Shown: positions 1-11,986, counted from the first letter of the stretch. The stretch is DNA of 64,000 nucleotides from Dioscorea cayenensis subsp. rotundata (GCF_009730915.1 NC_052489.1:30125916-30189915), one strand, 5' to 3'. Program-made: numbers and translations. The notes: generated by a model not told the origin, from the letters alone.

Positions 1-1
1 T

Positions 2-1390
2 GGTGCAGATGTTGCAGCATTTGAGTTTGGAGATTCTTCAAAATCACGTGAAGATTCGTCTCTAGATGGCAGGCAGCAGGGAGGAAGTGCCAGGGGATTC
101 GACGGTGATATTCGTGAACCAAGCAGGACGGCCAGATCCCATGATGGGCGAAACACCGAAAGTCCTTCAAGAATGGGGTTTGATGATTTTGATGATGAAG
201 AAGATGATGTGGATAACTATGAGCTAGATGCATCAAGTAACAATTCAATGGGTGAAGTTTCACGCAGGAACTTCTCTGAATTTGAGAAGACCTCTGATTC
301 AGAAGACCTAAGTGATTTGGATAATTATTCCAGCAGGTCCAGTAGAATGAAGAAAAACTACAAGTCTGCATCTGATGATGTAGGTGATTATGTTGAATCA
401 GAAGATGACCTGAGAAATCATCCTCAGTGGAGATCCAGCCACGTTGCAGATTCTAGACAGAAGGCTGGAAGCAGACGTGGAAATCATCCAAGCAAAGATT
501 TGTCTTTTGGTTCAGATGATGATCTCATGTCAGATATTGATGATGATATAGATGATGATTTTCAATCAAAACAGAGAAATGGCCGCCACGGAGATATTGT
601 GGGTAGGAAGGCTACTGGAAGACGAAATAATTCAGATTCTGAAGAAGAGCTGCTTCTTGATTCAGAATCTGAGGACGATGACAACCCAAGGATGAGAGGA
701 AATAGAGGTTTCTCAGATAGAAGAGGTTCTTCGAGAAGTAGAGAATTTCAATCAAACGATAGAATGCATGGTAAGAGAAATTCTTTTGGCTATGGTAAGC
801 GTGATACTTTTTCTAGAGGTTCAGGTAGAGAACAGTGGAATGAGGATAGCCGATTCCATGAAGACAAAGAAGGTTTCAGGCCAAGAGATTCACGAAGGAA
901 TGGAAGAGGCCCACCAAGAAATAGCTACGGTGGTCGGAGGGCTGAGGATGGCCAATTCCACAAAGACAAGGAAGGTTTCAGGCCAAGAGATTCAGGAAGG
1001 AATGGAAGAGGCACACCAAGAAATAGCTACGGTGGTCGGAGGGCTGAGGATGGCCAATTCCACAAAGACAAGGAAGGTTTCAGGCCAAGAGATTCAGGAA
1101 GGAATGGAAGAGGTGCACCAAGAAATGGCTACGGTGGTCGGAGGGTTGAGGATGGCCAATTCCATGAAGACAAGGAAGGTTTCAGGCCAAGAGATTCAGG
1201 AAGGAATGGAAGAGGCGCACCAAGAAATGGCTACGGTGGTCGGAGGGTTGATGAGGGATTCCAGCGCTTCGATCGCCATGCCAATGGAAGAGGATTTGGT
1301 AATCGACAACATGGAAGAAGGAATCAATTTACAGATTATTCCGGTGATTATGATGAAAATAGGGCGCACAGGCGAGTAATTGAAAGATAA
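2..1390 (+). CDS. C-terminal part of an acidic, Arg/Gly-rich protein (partial, 5' end outside window)
   Basis: One reading frame is open from base 2 to the TAA at 1388-1390, so the window starts inside a coding exon; the first ATG at 173 need not be the start. About 460 residues are visible. The first two thirds alternate acidic Asp/Glu/Ser runs with Arg/Lys patches. The last third consists of 34-residue repeats with the cores EGFRPRDS, NGRG and YGGRR, and the end is HRRVIER. Mixed acidic and RG-rich tails of this kind are common in plant RNA-binding proteins and RNA helicases, but no catalytic or folded domain lies inside the window, so I do not name the family. The 3' end converges on the kinase gene, whose stop is at 1980. 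Coding status is well supported by length and composition; function is unknown. Confidence 0.75.
   Translation, partial: GADVAAFEFGDSSKSREDSSLDGRQQGGSARGFDGDIREPSRTARSHDGRNTESPSRMGFDDFDDEEDDVDNYELDASSNNSMGEVSRRNFSEFEKTSDSEDLSDLDNYSSRSSRMKKNYKSASDDVGDYVESEDDLRNHPQWRSSHVADSRQKAGSRRGNHPSKDLSFGSDDDLMSDIDDDIDDDFQSKQRNGRHGDIVGRKATGRRNNSDSEEELLLDSESEDDDNPRMRGNRGFSDRRGSSRSREFQSNDRMHGKRNSFGYGKRDTFSRGSGREQWNEDSRFHEDKEGFRPRDSRRNGRGPPRNSYGGRRAEDGQFHKDKEGFRPRDSGRNGRGTPRNSYGGRRAEDGQFHKDKEGFRPRDSGRNGRGAPRNGYGGRRVEDGQFHEDKEGFRPRDSGRNGRGAPRNGYGGRRVDEGFQRFDRHANGRGFGNRQHGRRNQFTDYSGDYDENRAHRRVIER
855..1258 (+). repeat. 102-bp in-frame coding tandem repeat, about four copies
   Basis: The string AGGTTTCAGG recurs at 871, 973, 1075 and 1177, exactly 102 bp apart. 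Each unit encodes 34 residues. Copies differ at only a few positions (for example Arg/Gly after PRDS, Pro/Thr/Ala before PRN, Ser/Gly before YGG), so the expansion looks recent. Because 102 is a multiple of three, the +1 frame is periodic too and stays open from 768 to 1379. Confidence 0.95.
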
Positions 1391-1979
1391 CATAGCATGT
1401 CTTCGGCAGGTTATGCTCTGAATGTTACTAACTTCTGGATGTCCCGGGCATAACAAGGAACACAAATTCAGATCAGCAAAACAGACCATATTTCTTCTGA
1501 TGCGATAAGATGTTGTATCAAAATATTTCTTTTGTGATTGATTTTTTTGCTTTTACGCATTTTGATTATGCAAGAAAAATGTGCGGCGCTACTTGTAATA
1601 TAAAGTTTGAGAATCAATCAGTTGTCTTCTCTCTGTTTAAATGATAGTTTTGAGCTGACATATCCAGTGATCAAATTCAAACCTTTCATTGAGTTTTTAA
1701 GGATTAAAACCACCACAGGTTGTATCAATATTTTCACATTTACATATGTATATGTTCACAAGTGGTTAGCAAAAGGTGATAAAAAATAATCAAATTAAAC
1801 ATTTTGTATTTATTTAATTGTATAAAGAATAAAAAATGAATCAACTGATTCACTTGAGGGACTAGCTTATATCTCATTTGACACTTTCAATTGATGTGAA
1901 TCTTCCAACCATGTATTTCAGAACTCTAACAGACAAAGCCAATTAGGGAAAGAATACACAACTTAAAGCTCATCTAAAT
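1391..1979. other. Convergent 3' spacer
   Basis: This is the space between two converging genes. It is AT-rich and contains AATAAA-like strings near 1807-1835. I see no coding potential; it most likely holds the two 3' UTRs. Confidence 0.6.
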
Positions 1980-3659
1980 TTAAGCAAATAACTGACTTCC
2001 AAGGGTGACAATAGCAGTACCATCACCCATAATCGTCGTCAATGTCATCTCTGTCTCAAGAATCCGATGAAGTTCTACACCGACGACATCCATCGTCGGT
2101 CGTCTACTTCCTGTTAAACTCAAGCACTGAAGAGTTAGTTTTATTAATGCTGTCATCCCTTCTGTAGTGAGACTTCCAGCTAATCGCCGATCAATGAGAT
2201 CACCGGAATTAAGATGTTCCTTCACCTAGCATGAATTAAAAGGAATTAAAAGCTAGACAATTACTACTCAATAAGAATGCTTAGTTATAAGAATGAATTC
2301 TATATTAGACTAGATTACCCATTGGATCAAGCTTGCATTTGTGTCTATAAAGTTCAATTGAGCAGCAATTTGGCCAGTTACAAGCTCCAGAAGGAACACT
2401 CCAAAACTATATACATCACTGGCTCCAGAGAATGTTCTATCTTCTTTGATTCTGCGGAAATAACAATCGAAACTGATGAGAATAATTTCCGGAGCTAGGA
2501 ATTTGAAAAATTGGTCAGGCAGGTCAGTGTACTCTGGATCTCGGAAAATATTTTGGTGGTGAGATCCTTCAGATGTACCAACATCTTCGATGTTTTGGAT
2601 GAACCGGATTATGCCTGCATCTGCCACCTTTGCGATGAAGTTCTCGTCGACTAACACATTGGATGTTTTGAAGTTTCTGTGCACTAATGGTGGTACTATA
2701 CTGTGCAAATGAGAAAGACCTGAAATTAAGCATGGTTAAATATTTTCTTATGAAGAAAGTTAATCAGAGTACTCAATATTCAAGTTTAATCTTTGAATAT
2801 TTATTTCACCTTTAGCTGCTCCTATTGCTACTGAAAGCCTTTGTTTGAATTCCAACTTTATCTTTAATTCTTTATCAGTATCTGTCCAAATGTAATTTGT
2901 TACTGCATGCATTGACATTAGCACTTGCTAGAATCTTGTCAGTAAAAATAGAATGAGATTTGTTCTTACCATAAAGATGATCAGAGAGGCTCCCGTTCGG
3001 CAGATATTCGAAGACTAGCATTTGTAAACCACCCTCCTGGCAATAACCGATGAGAGAAACAAGATTGCGATGCGATATAACAGACAGACAATTAACCTGC
3101 TCGGCACATGATAAAATGTAAAAATTTATTTGCAACATCATTTAGTTGTGTAGCTCTAAGAAATGCATGTTTTAGCAACCTCTTTGACAAATTCCTGATG
3201 TAATGTTCCGACACGCCTTTTAATCGCTACAACGGTACCATCACATAGCAAACCTTTATAAACCAAACCAAAACTCCCATGACCGACGAGATTGCACTCG
3301 TTAAACTTCTTTGTAGCTTGTTCTAATTCTTCAAGCGTAAAAATCCTCGGTCTTGCTTCATTGCCATCCCTCAATGGGCGAGTGCCGTTCGAAGGAACTC
3401 TACATCCTGTATTCAGCTCCCCTATCAGAAATTGCAAAACTATTATTATATACTCGGTGGTGGTGGTTCGGAAACAATTTAACATGTAGAATTTATTTGT
3501 ACCTAAAGCTGAAGGAGGATCCGATGAGCCGGTCTCGGAATTCTTGTTCCCTGAGTTCAAGAAATGGTGTTTATAAGACCAAACAAGTGCAGTGGCTACC
3601 ACTGTAAATGCAACACCAGCTGCAATGCCTCCAAGGATTACTGCAAATAAGATTGACAT
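1980..3659 (-). CDS. Membrane-anchored receptor-like pseudokinase
   Basis: Seven exons read in frame: 3659-3503, 3421-3180, 3096-2970, 2881-2810, 2719-2533, 2451-2319 and 2225-1980, giving 387 residues. Residues 1-30 form a hydrophobic membrane segment, and a kinase domain follows the juxtamembrane FTLEELEQATKKF. The glycine loop GHGSFGLVY and the VAIK lysine are intact. The catalytic loop reads HRN where active kinases have HRD, and the metal motif reads DAG instead of DFG, so catalysis is doubtful. The activation segment ends in RDPE, followed by SDVYSFGVFLLELVTG. The 82-bp intron at 2532-2452 is inferred because splicing restores the usual DPE-to-SDVYSFG spacing. The ATG at 3659 directly follows TTTTCAG, so an upstream signal-peptide exon that I could not locate is possible. 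Expected role: non-catalytic signalling at the plasma membrane. Confidence 0.8.
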
Positions 3660-5732
3660 CTGAAAAGGATTGGACTTAATCTGAGAATCATAAACATTGA
3701 ATCTGCAAGAACAAAACAAACTACATAATAAAATGCTATACAAACATGCACATTATGTTTTGCCAAAAAAAAAAAGAAAAAGATAAAGCTTGAAGATCTA
3801 AAAAGTACCTCAAAGTATTTCTGCAATGATCTGTGAAAGAAAGACATTGAATCTGAAATAAGAAAGCAAAGATTGAAACAAAAGTTGAAGATCTACAAAC
3901 ATTCCAGCAACCTCCAGCAATGGCACTGGATCCAGTGAATAAATATATGAAGTATATACAAAGTTAGCCAATTAGCAATCCAACTGGCAAGATCTCTAGA
4001 TCCAGTGAAAACAATAGAAAGAGTAAGAAAAAGGTTCTTATGAATACCAGTCAAATGATAATCAAATAAATGCAAAAAACAACAAAGAAGCCAACTTGTC
4101 AAGCATCAGACAAGTACTATAAAAAAAAATAATAATAATAATAATGGCAGAACAAGCACAACCAAATGGAAATTCTCAAACTTAAGGATGAAAAACAACA
4201 CAAATGTGTGTACCAATTGCAAACACAGCTGAGATCTTCAGTGTCCCACATGACAACTGGCCAAATGAAATCTTAATATCAAGTAGTGTCCTCAGTGTCT
4301 GGAATCTGAGAAACAGTGGCCAGAAACAAAGGGGAGTGGGAGAGTGGGCCTTGGTTTACTTGGTGGTAAAAATGTGGGTGATTTTTCCAGCAGGAAGTGG
4401 ACAGAAGCCATTATTGAACTTGGGGAAGTGAGACTATACTATATATCAAGAAAATTAAAGTCAGGATTTTATAAAAGTTGGTAAACAGAGACCTCTTCCA
4501 CTGCCCACATGATCTCTGTTTGTCTTTTTTATCTTTCCTTATTTCAGAAAATAAAAATAATAATATGATTGTCAAGAGAATGAGTTACTGTTGTAACCAT
4601 TTCATATTCAACCAAAAACATTCCTGGTTATTTGCAGCAGTGACTATTTAACATGTAACACCATGACTGATTGACATGTATATATATATATATATATATA
4701 TCTTTTGAGAGAAAGAGAGAGAGAGAATGGAGAGGTTGAGAGGGATGAGAGCTGGAAAAGGGAACTGTGAAACTGGGCAAGAAAAGTAGTTGCTGAAATG
4801 GAACTATGGAATCTGAGTTGCTGAAAAGTGTTTTCAAATGCTTCTCAGTTTATTGTTTGACTGATCAATCACTGACTTTTTTTTTTTTTAAAATTATTTA
4901 CAAAATATGATAAGTTTGTGTCAGTTTCATGCATAAGAGTGAAAGAGTGAAGTAAGTTCAACTGATATCTAATATCATCTTGTATATATTTTATATTTCA
5001 ATTTTAAGTCTTTTATGTAATAAACACATACGCAAAAAAATTTATTCAATAATAATAATAATAATTGCACTGCATTTATATAGATATGTTTGGGCCATCA
5101 ACTATGTCATTAGTATTGTTTTTTTAAATAAATAAAGTAAGTCTATTAACAAACAATAAAAAGACTATAGTAAGATACATAATAAATTAACTGTTAAATC
5201 AAAGATGAAATTAAACAACATGATTGTAAAATATATTACCACCCGTGGTTTGTTCATTTTTTTTATAAATATTTATGTTTTTTAACACATGCATATGACT
5301 ATTTTCATAATTATTTAATAAATTTAACAAGGTTGTACATACTACATATTAACCATATTAGACACCAGTGAGATATCGGCAAAATGCGGATCCGAATCAG
5401 AATCCGATAAGTATAGATCCAAAATCTATTTCAATGATTTTATCGGATCCTCGTAAAGATCCGTATCTTATGAACCATATCGGGTTATCGGGTTATCGGG
5501 TATGTACCCGACCCGTTTACTGGAATGACCTTCCTTTTTTTCCTTTTTTTCTTTCTGGTGAAAAAGTAGACTGTAGCTTCCTCATCTGCAAGCAAATCCT
5601 CTTCGATCGCAAGAGCAAACCCTAGATTCACAGTTGGGGTTTTGCAAACGATTCATGCCTTCTAGCCTTTGATCGTAGCTTCAAGTCTTCTTCTTTGCAT
5701 TTCGATCTCCTGAGAGTGTAGCATAGCTGAGG
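3660..5732. other. Divergent spacer: promoters of the kinase and TON2 genes
   Basis: This contains the kinase 5' region (about 3660-4450), a (TA)n tract at 4679-4700 followed by GA-rich sequence, AT-rich filler to 5340, and a short region at 5370-5515 built from repeated ATCCG and ATCGGGTT words ending in the near-palindrome GGGTATGTACCCGACCC. Short open frames here show no recognisable protein. An upstream kinase exon could lie between 3800 and 4440 but I cannot support one. Confidence 0.5.
5617..5625 (+). promoter_or_regulatory. Telo-box in TON2 5' leader
   Basis: AAACCCTAG lies about 110 bp upstream of the TON2 start codon. Telo-box motifs (AAACCCTA) are known in promoters and leaders of plant housekeeping genes. 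The match is exact; activity here is inferred. Confidence 0.45.
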
Positions 5733-8700
5733 ATGTACGGTGGATCCAGCGATGGAGAGGGTGGTGGCCATGATGTCGCGTCGGCTGCCGCCACCGCGCC
5801 GCAGAAGAAGATCCCGCCGGCTTCTTCCATGCCGTGGGTGCGGAATCTCCGTAGGTACATTGGTACTGGTGCCGGCCTTGGCTCCGAAGCCCTAATGGGT
5901 TGGTCCTTGTTTCTCCTTCTTGGATTTATTCTGCATTTTTTTGCTTATCTTTGTTAGTTTGGTTTTAAATGTGTGATTTTTATTGCCTTGTTAGAATCGT
6001 CTGTAAATTTCTTTGTTTGCTAAGTTTTGGTGATCAAGACGGGAGCTGGGTTCGGCTTATTGTCTTTGGAATTATTACTATGCTTGTTTGGCTTTTGCTG
6101 CTTTGAAGTTATGAATTTCTTCAACGATTGAGGCAGTTAACAATGTGGAGAACTGTTATGAACAAATCTGAAATGGCAGTACCAGATAGTTTCGTTGGCA
6201 TCTTATTTAGGTTAAAATTGGTCCCCTGCTGATATTAAATTTGCAAACTTGCATACTTTTATTTATGTTGTTTCTACATAGTTATCCTCAATATGTTTAA
6301 TGTTTATAATTCATAATGGTTCCTATATGATGGCATTTAAACAAATTCTGCTGAAGGTCTTGCTCCACAAACGAGAACCAATCCTATTGAATTTGACCTG
6401 GGTAGCAGGTTATCAGTCTTAATGGAAGAGTTTGTAGCGACTAAAATTTGGCAAGAGTACCAATGCAGGGTTCTGCTTTCCTTTTTATTATTTAACTGTT
6501 GTAACTAGTTCTCTGTTCTAACTTTATTTTATGTTTGGAAACAACTCTGTCAATCAATGATAACATCTATAAGATTGGTTACTTTCTTTTATAATCTATG
6601 TTCTTATATGCCCAGTAAATTTTCTTGTCAAAGACTTTTTCCTTTTACATTGAGATGTTGTTGGTGAAAAAAATAAAAATTCAGAACTTTCATTGTTTTA
6701 TGCTTATGGGCATTTTCTTGCAGAGCTAGAGACTAAAAGAATTTTGCTTGAGATTTTTAAAGACCGACAGCAAAAAAATGCTGAAGCAGGGTCCATTCCT
6801 AGTTTTTACAAAAAGGCGAGCAACTTACTTCAACACTTGTGTGGTTGAACTTTTAATTATTGTTTGGGTGTGTTTGCTTATCATGGTTGATATTCACAGA
6901 GTTTGGCATGTGATGACTTCATGACCTTTGTTTCTTTAGTTCTTAATATTATTTGATGGTCATATCTTCTCCTCTTGTATGCAGAAACCTGAAGAAGGAT
7001 CCATCAGTCATAGGGTTCAAAGGTTGGCAAAGTACCGATTTTTGAAGGTCTTGTCATATCCATTTTATATTTTTCAAACCATGGCATGTTTTTTGAAGAA
7101 TTTTTAGTGTTGAGTATATTTAGTCGTTTTTAGTCTTACATTATCCCACTTTGGTGTTTTTATACTTCCCTTTCCTGTCACTCATATATATTCTTGTTGA
7201 AACTTTTGAGCGCTTTGATTGAAATATATCTGTAACCATGCAGAAGCAGTCAGATCTCCTACTTAATGCAGATGATCTTGATGCCATGTGGGTTTGTCTG
7301 AGAGAAAACTGTGTGATTGATGATGCTACTGGTGCTGAGAAGGTATTAACTAAGGGCAATTTGTGTGATGCAATACATTAATTTGTTGTTTTTCATCAAG
7401 GAAAGGTTGCAATTTATTCACACATTTTGCTTCTTGCAGATGAACTATGAAGACTTCTGCCATATTGCATCTGTTTGCACAGAGCAAATTGGCCCAAAAT
7501 GTAGGCGATTTTTCAGTCCTTCAAATTTTATGAAGTTTGAGAAAGATGAAGCTGGGAGAATAGCTATCCTGCCATTCTATCTTTACGTGATGCGGACAGT
7601 GAGTTTGTTTCTTTTAGGATGACGTTACTTGGTGTACTTTTATATTATGGAGAGAAGCTGCTTGAATAATTTCAATTTGCTTGTCATATTATAGAAGCTA
7701 TTCCCTTTATGAGTTTATCCTCTCTTAGTGATAAATGTTCAGTTTCGTTGTTTGCAATTGTTAGGGTTGACTTTCCGCATGAGCTGAACTTTCATTTTGG
7801 GCCATATGCACCATTGTTGTTGACTGTATTTTTCAATCAAGTATCAAAATGTTTGTTAATGTAACAAAAGTTCAATTTTAATTGTGTGGAAATTCAAACT
7901 TAGACACTGAGATATCTGTATATATGAGGGATCTCTTATTCTTGGTTTGTTTATCTGATAATTCAATTGCGGCACAAGAAACGATGAAGTTTTTTTTTGC
8001 TCATCATTTCCTGTCTTTCTTTATGATCTTGCGATGGATGGCTGATCTAGATTAGATTTAGCTCAATCATTTGTCTGATGATGGTTCTACTTTGCTGAAT
8101 CACCATCCACATTGGAACATTGCTTAACATCTTTTCCCTGTGGAACAATAGTATATCAAAGCTTGTCCGGGAACTTTTTTATCTTGATAACATTTTCAGT
8201 TGTGAGTGTGTAATTTTAATTTTTAGTAAATCTGCAGAGCTGCATAAATAATACATGCAACAAATCTTGAATGTTCTTTTAATTACTGTTTTTGTGTTCA
8301 TTCAGGTTTCTCTTACTCAGGCTAGGATTGATATGAGTGAGCTTGATGAGGATTCTGATGGTTTCCTTCAGTCCCATGTAAAGTTATTAATTTCTTTTAT
8401 GTATTAATGCCCATTTCTCGATGTTTCTGCTTCTTGGGTCGCTATATCAAATTCTATCCTATCAGAACCTTCTGGTTTATGGGAAGGTAGAGCACTGTAG
8501 TTTTTTCTCATTTTGTCATCCTGGGGTTCTTCAGGAAATGGAGGCCTACATCAGGGGGCTTATTCCTAACCTTGCTCAACTTCGTGATATGCCCCCGGCG
8601 TTCATTCAGATGTACTGCCGAATAGCTGCACACAAGTTCTTTTTCTTCTGTGATCCTCATAGGCGAGGTTTGTGAGAGCAACTATTAAAAATCTTTCTGC

Positions 8701-10981
8701 AGTTAACTGACTCTGGCTATGAGATCTTTTTTTTTTGTTAAATTTGGCTATGAGATCTTTTTTTTTTGTTAAAGTAAGCCTTGTGACAAAACTTCTCCAA
8801 TGACAGGGAAAGCATGCATCAAGAAGGTGCTGCTCAGTAATTGCCTCCAGGAGCTTATGGAACTGCATCAGGTGGTTTATTGGCTGAGTGCCTTTGTGCA
8901 TTCTTACTGCTATTTTTGCTGTTTCATCTGATTTGAAAGATGCTCTAATAATGGCCTTGATAATAGTCTCTTTCTTCTGTTTTGGCTTTACTATGCCTTG
9001 CATAAGTTGGCGTAATTAATATACATCATTTTGTAGTGATACACGAAAGCTTGATGTGCAGAGATAACTCCAAGAATGTAAATTTCTCGCTGAACAGTTC
9101 TTGGTGTTGAGCATTGTATAGCTTTACGATGTTGAATACATGTGTTGAATCTTCAACCTTAAGCACATGGCTGTTGCAACTCTAATAATCTATTAAACTT
9201 TCTTTCATTGCAACATCTTTGTAATGTTCAAACTCGTGCAGGATTTAATTTAATGGTGTTTTAAATTGTTATTACGCTTATGTAACCAAGCTATTCAAAT
9301 TTGTCTTCCTACATGACAACCTCTCTTAATTAACTCTCATAGTTAGAGAAGGCAAGAACCAGATTTGGTCCCCTTAGTTTATGACACTAGGGATCTCTCT
9401 CTATTAGACCTGTGTGGCATTTGTCTTGGGACTGACTCTTTATTATGATTCTAAAATTTTCAGGAAAGTGAGGAAGAAGCTACTGACACGGAGCAGGCAG
9501 AAAATTGGTTCTCTTTGACTTCTGCTCAGCGGATATGTGGTAAACTGTAGAATTGTTGGTGTCTGGTTTCTAGAAAATCACTGTCAGATATATATATATA
9601 TTTAAATTTTTTGGTATTTGACTGATAAATCAATGGATATTGGTCTGCAGATATGTTTCTTGCTCTAGATAAAGATATGAATGGGACATTGAGTAAGCAA
9701 GAACTTAAAGAATATGCTGATGGAACCTTAACTGAAATCTTCGTTGAGAGGGGTATGACCTGGCACTTCATCGAAACCCTACACAGCTCATTTCTTAAAT
9801 TAGTTTTTTCATGTTTCTCTTTTTTAAGCATGATAGTGTCATCACTTCAGGTGGTGCCTTACTATTCTTCTTGATATTCCATTGGTTTTGCTGGTAGTTC
9901 ACATGAAGCACATCCTTCCTTTTGGAGCTAAATTTTTTTTTTTTTGGGTTAATTACTTTCTCAGCATTCGATGAACATGTACGCCGTGGTAAGCATGGTG
10001 GGGGTAATGCTCGAGAAATGGACTTTGAAAGTTTTCTTGACTTTGTCTTGGCTTTGGAGAACAAAGACACTCCTGAAGGATTGACGTACTTATTCCGGTG
10101 CCTTGATCTTCAGGGAAGAGGCTTCCTTACAACAGCTGACATCCACACTCTTTTCAGGTTCTTTTCAAATCACTGGCTGGATAAATGGCTTCGTTCCTAA
10201 ACATCTAGGTCTTACCTGGCTTTCTGCTGATTTTGAGGCACTGGTGTATACTATATGACTATATTCTATAACATGTTGGGCACACAAGATTAGTCATATA
10301 TTTAAGTATTAACTATTGCAAAATGCATATGATGCTGAATATATTTGTCTGTTCGTTTTAGGATCGATGTTTTATTTGCTACTACTGCATTTAGTTATTT
10401 TTAATTTGTGGAAGAAAAGAAGGGTGTCATGCTGAAGCTGAGATGCTCACCCGATACAGTCTTCCCAAATAAAATTTGTAATTTCCTGCTTGCAGTACTG
10501 TGAGAAAGTTCTGCAAGTCTCAAATTACAAAACATCATTTTTTTTTTTAATTTTATAAAATATTTGTCTGCATTTAAGTTCACAAATATGTATTTCTTCA
10601 CTTCATGACAATATGGTTTATGCTTTACACAAATACAAGTGATGAATACTTGTTCCCTGAAAAGGTACAATATTGTTTTTACCTTTTCTCTGATATCCAT
10701 CATGTAATGACAACCCAATTGATGCAATTTTCTATGTTAACAGAGATGTCCACCAAAAATGGATAGAGGGTGGAAACTATGAGCTATGTATTGAAGACGT
10801 CCGTGATGAAATCTGGGATATGGTCAAACCGGCTGACCCGCTAAGAATAACCCTTGCTGATCTTCTTGCCTGCAAGCAAGGTGGCACTGTTGCCAGCATG
10901 CTTATCGATGTCCGAGGCTTCTGGGCTCATGACAACAGGGAAAATCTTCTGCAAGAAGAGGAGGAGCCCGAGGAAGAGTGA
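5733..10981 (+). CDS. TON2: PP2A regulatory subunit B'' TON2/FASS
   Basis: TON2/FASS is the B''-type regulatory subunit that recruits PP2A to the TTP complex, which organises cortical microtubules and the preprophase band. Twelve exons: 5733-5898, 6724-6815, 6985-7047, 7244-7342, 7440-7598, 8306-8377, 8535-8667, 8807-8871, 9464-9539, 9651-9752, 9965-10157 and 10744-10981. Together they encode 485 residues, close to the length I recall for the Arabidopsis protein (about 480). The Ala/Gly-rich N-terminus is followed by the conserved core, including FYKKKPEEGS, EF-hand-like segments DEDSDGFLQSHE and DKDMNGTLSKQE, and FDEHVRRGKH; the C-terminus is Glu-rich. The second intron must begin with GC (AAG|GCGAGC at 6816) to give the conserved FYKKKPEE junction, so it is a GC-AG intron. 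All other introns are GT-AG. Confidence 0.96.
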
Positions 10982-11726
10982 TCACTTCAGTAAAATCATT
11001 ATATGTTCATCAAAGATGAAGCACCACCTTTTGGAGGAGCTGAGTTATACAAAATGTGTATCTTAAACCAAAAAGGATAAAGAAAAAAAGAACCTGTAGC
11101 TGTTGTTGTGATGAGATTGTTGTTTCTTTCTATGTATCAACCTGATGCTTTTTCTGTCAAAGAAAAGGTTGTTCTGATTTGATGAAATATCATGTGCTTC
11201 ACATTTTTATTAATCAGATGATTTGATGGTGTCGTACATTATTCGTCGACATCTGACAACTCTTTCTCAACCTTACATTATCAGAATCAAGAGTGTTGAT
11301 GGATTGGATGAGTTGTGAATCTTGTGATGAAAATCTCCAGGATGTCAAAGCTTAAGCTAATTTCAAAAGAATGGTGTCAATTTGCAGATGGATTAGTTGC
11401 GCAAAGGAGAATCTCTCCAAGTAGTTGACAAAAAGATGGACCTGAATTTTACATGTTTCCGGTTTTCAAGCCTGTTTTTAATTTGTTATGTTTTTCTATT
11501 TTCTGAATCTGTTCTGATATCAGTCAAACTCTGCTGTAGTTCTGTATAAAATAAATAAATAAATAATATATATATATATATATATTTTTTTTTTCTTCAG
11601 TAGATTATCAATGATGGAATGTTCTAACTGTTTTCACTCAGGAAAGTATGAAAGTGGAAATCATTCACTTCATTACTGCAATACTTTGCAATGAAACTCC
11701 AAAGCATACATGCAAATGGTCCATAT
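10982..11726. other. TON2 3' UTR and spacer
   Basis: Non-coding. It holds the presumed TON2 3' UTR and an (AT)n tract near 11565-11585. Nothing else is recognised. Confidence 0.5.
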
Positions 11727-11986
11727 TTACAGCTATTTGCACCTGAACCTCCAGAGAAGAAGAATCAAACTGCCTTTGATATGCAGTAATTAATGCAGGG
11801 ACATTACTCTATTAGTAAGTCCTCCCAAACTTCCGCCGATAAACACCACAAGGACCGGCGGAGAGTGGCCGAGCATGCTTACCCGGTAGTGTCCTCTCTA
11901 TCTCCCTTCCTTTAGGCTCTTCGTCGAGCTCATAAACTGCAGACCACCTCTGGTCTCTGTGAAGCCAACCTTGTCACAATTTCCAT
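11727..11986 (-). pseudogene. CC-type (ROXY) glutaredoxin pseudogene lacking the active site
   Basis: Reading minus from the ATG at 11986 gives MEIVTRLASQR, matching the MDRVKRLASQK start of the intact glutaredoxin at 13375. The next recognisable stretch, AVYELDEEPKGREIERTL, corresponds to residues 38-56 of the intact gene, so about 25 codons including the CCMC active site are missing. Further on, in another frame, comes GHSPPVLVVFIGGSLGGLTNRVMSLH, then after a short CTGCAT duplication HIKGSLILLLWRF, ending in a stop that aligns with the end of the family. There are at least two frame changes, an early stop and a TAG where the family has the Trp of its ALWL end. It lies about 1.4 kb from the intact gene in the opposite orientation, consistent with an inverted duplicate that decayed. 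Confidence 0.88.

Noticed and set aside
768-1379. 203-codon frame overlapping the first gene as a separate CDS
   Set aside because: It is the +1 shadow of the in-frame 102-bp repeat; kept as an observation but not annotated as a gene.
2310-2708. Reading the kinase exon straight through 2533-2451 without an intron
   Set aside because: It would insert YTDLPDQFFKF and more into the activation segment; splicing out 82 bp restores the standard DPE-to-SDVYSFG spacing, so the intron is preferred.
5368-5625. Short frame of 85 codons upstream of TON2
   Set aside because: It arises from repeated ATCCG/ATCGGG words and leader sequence; no protein-like features, and it overlaps the probable TON2 5' UTR.
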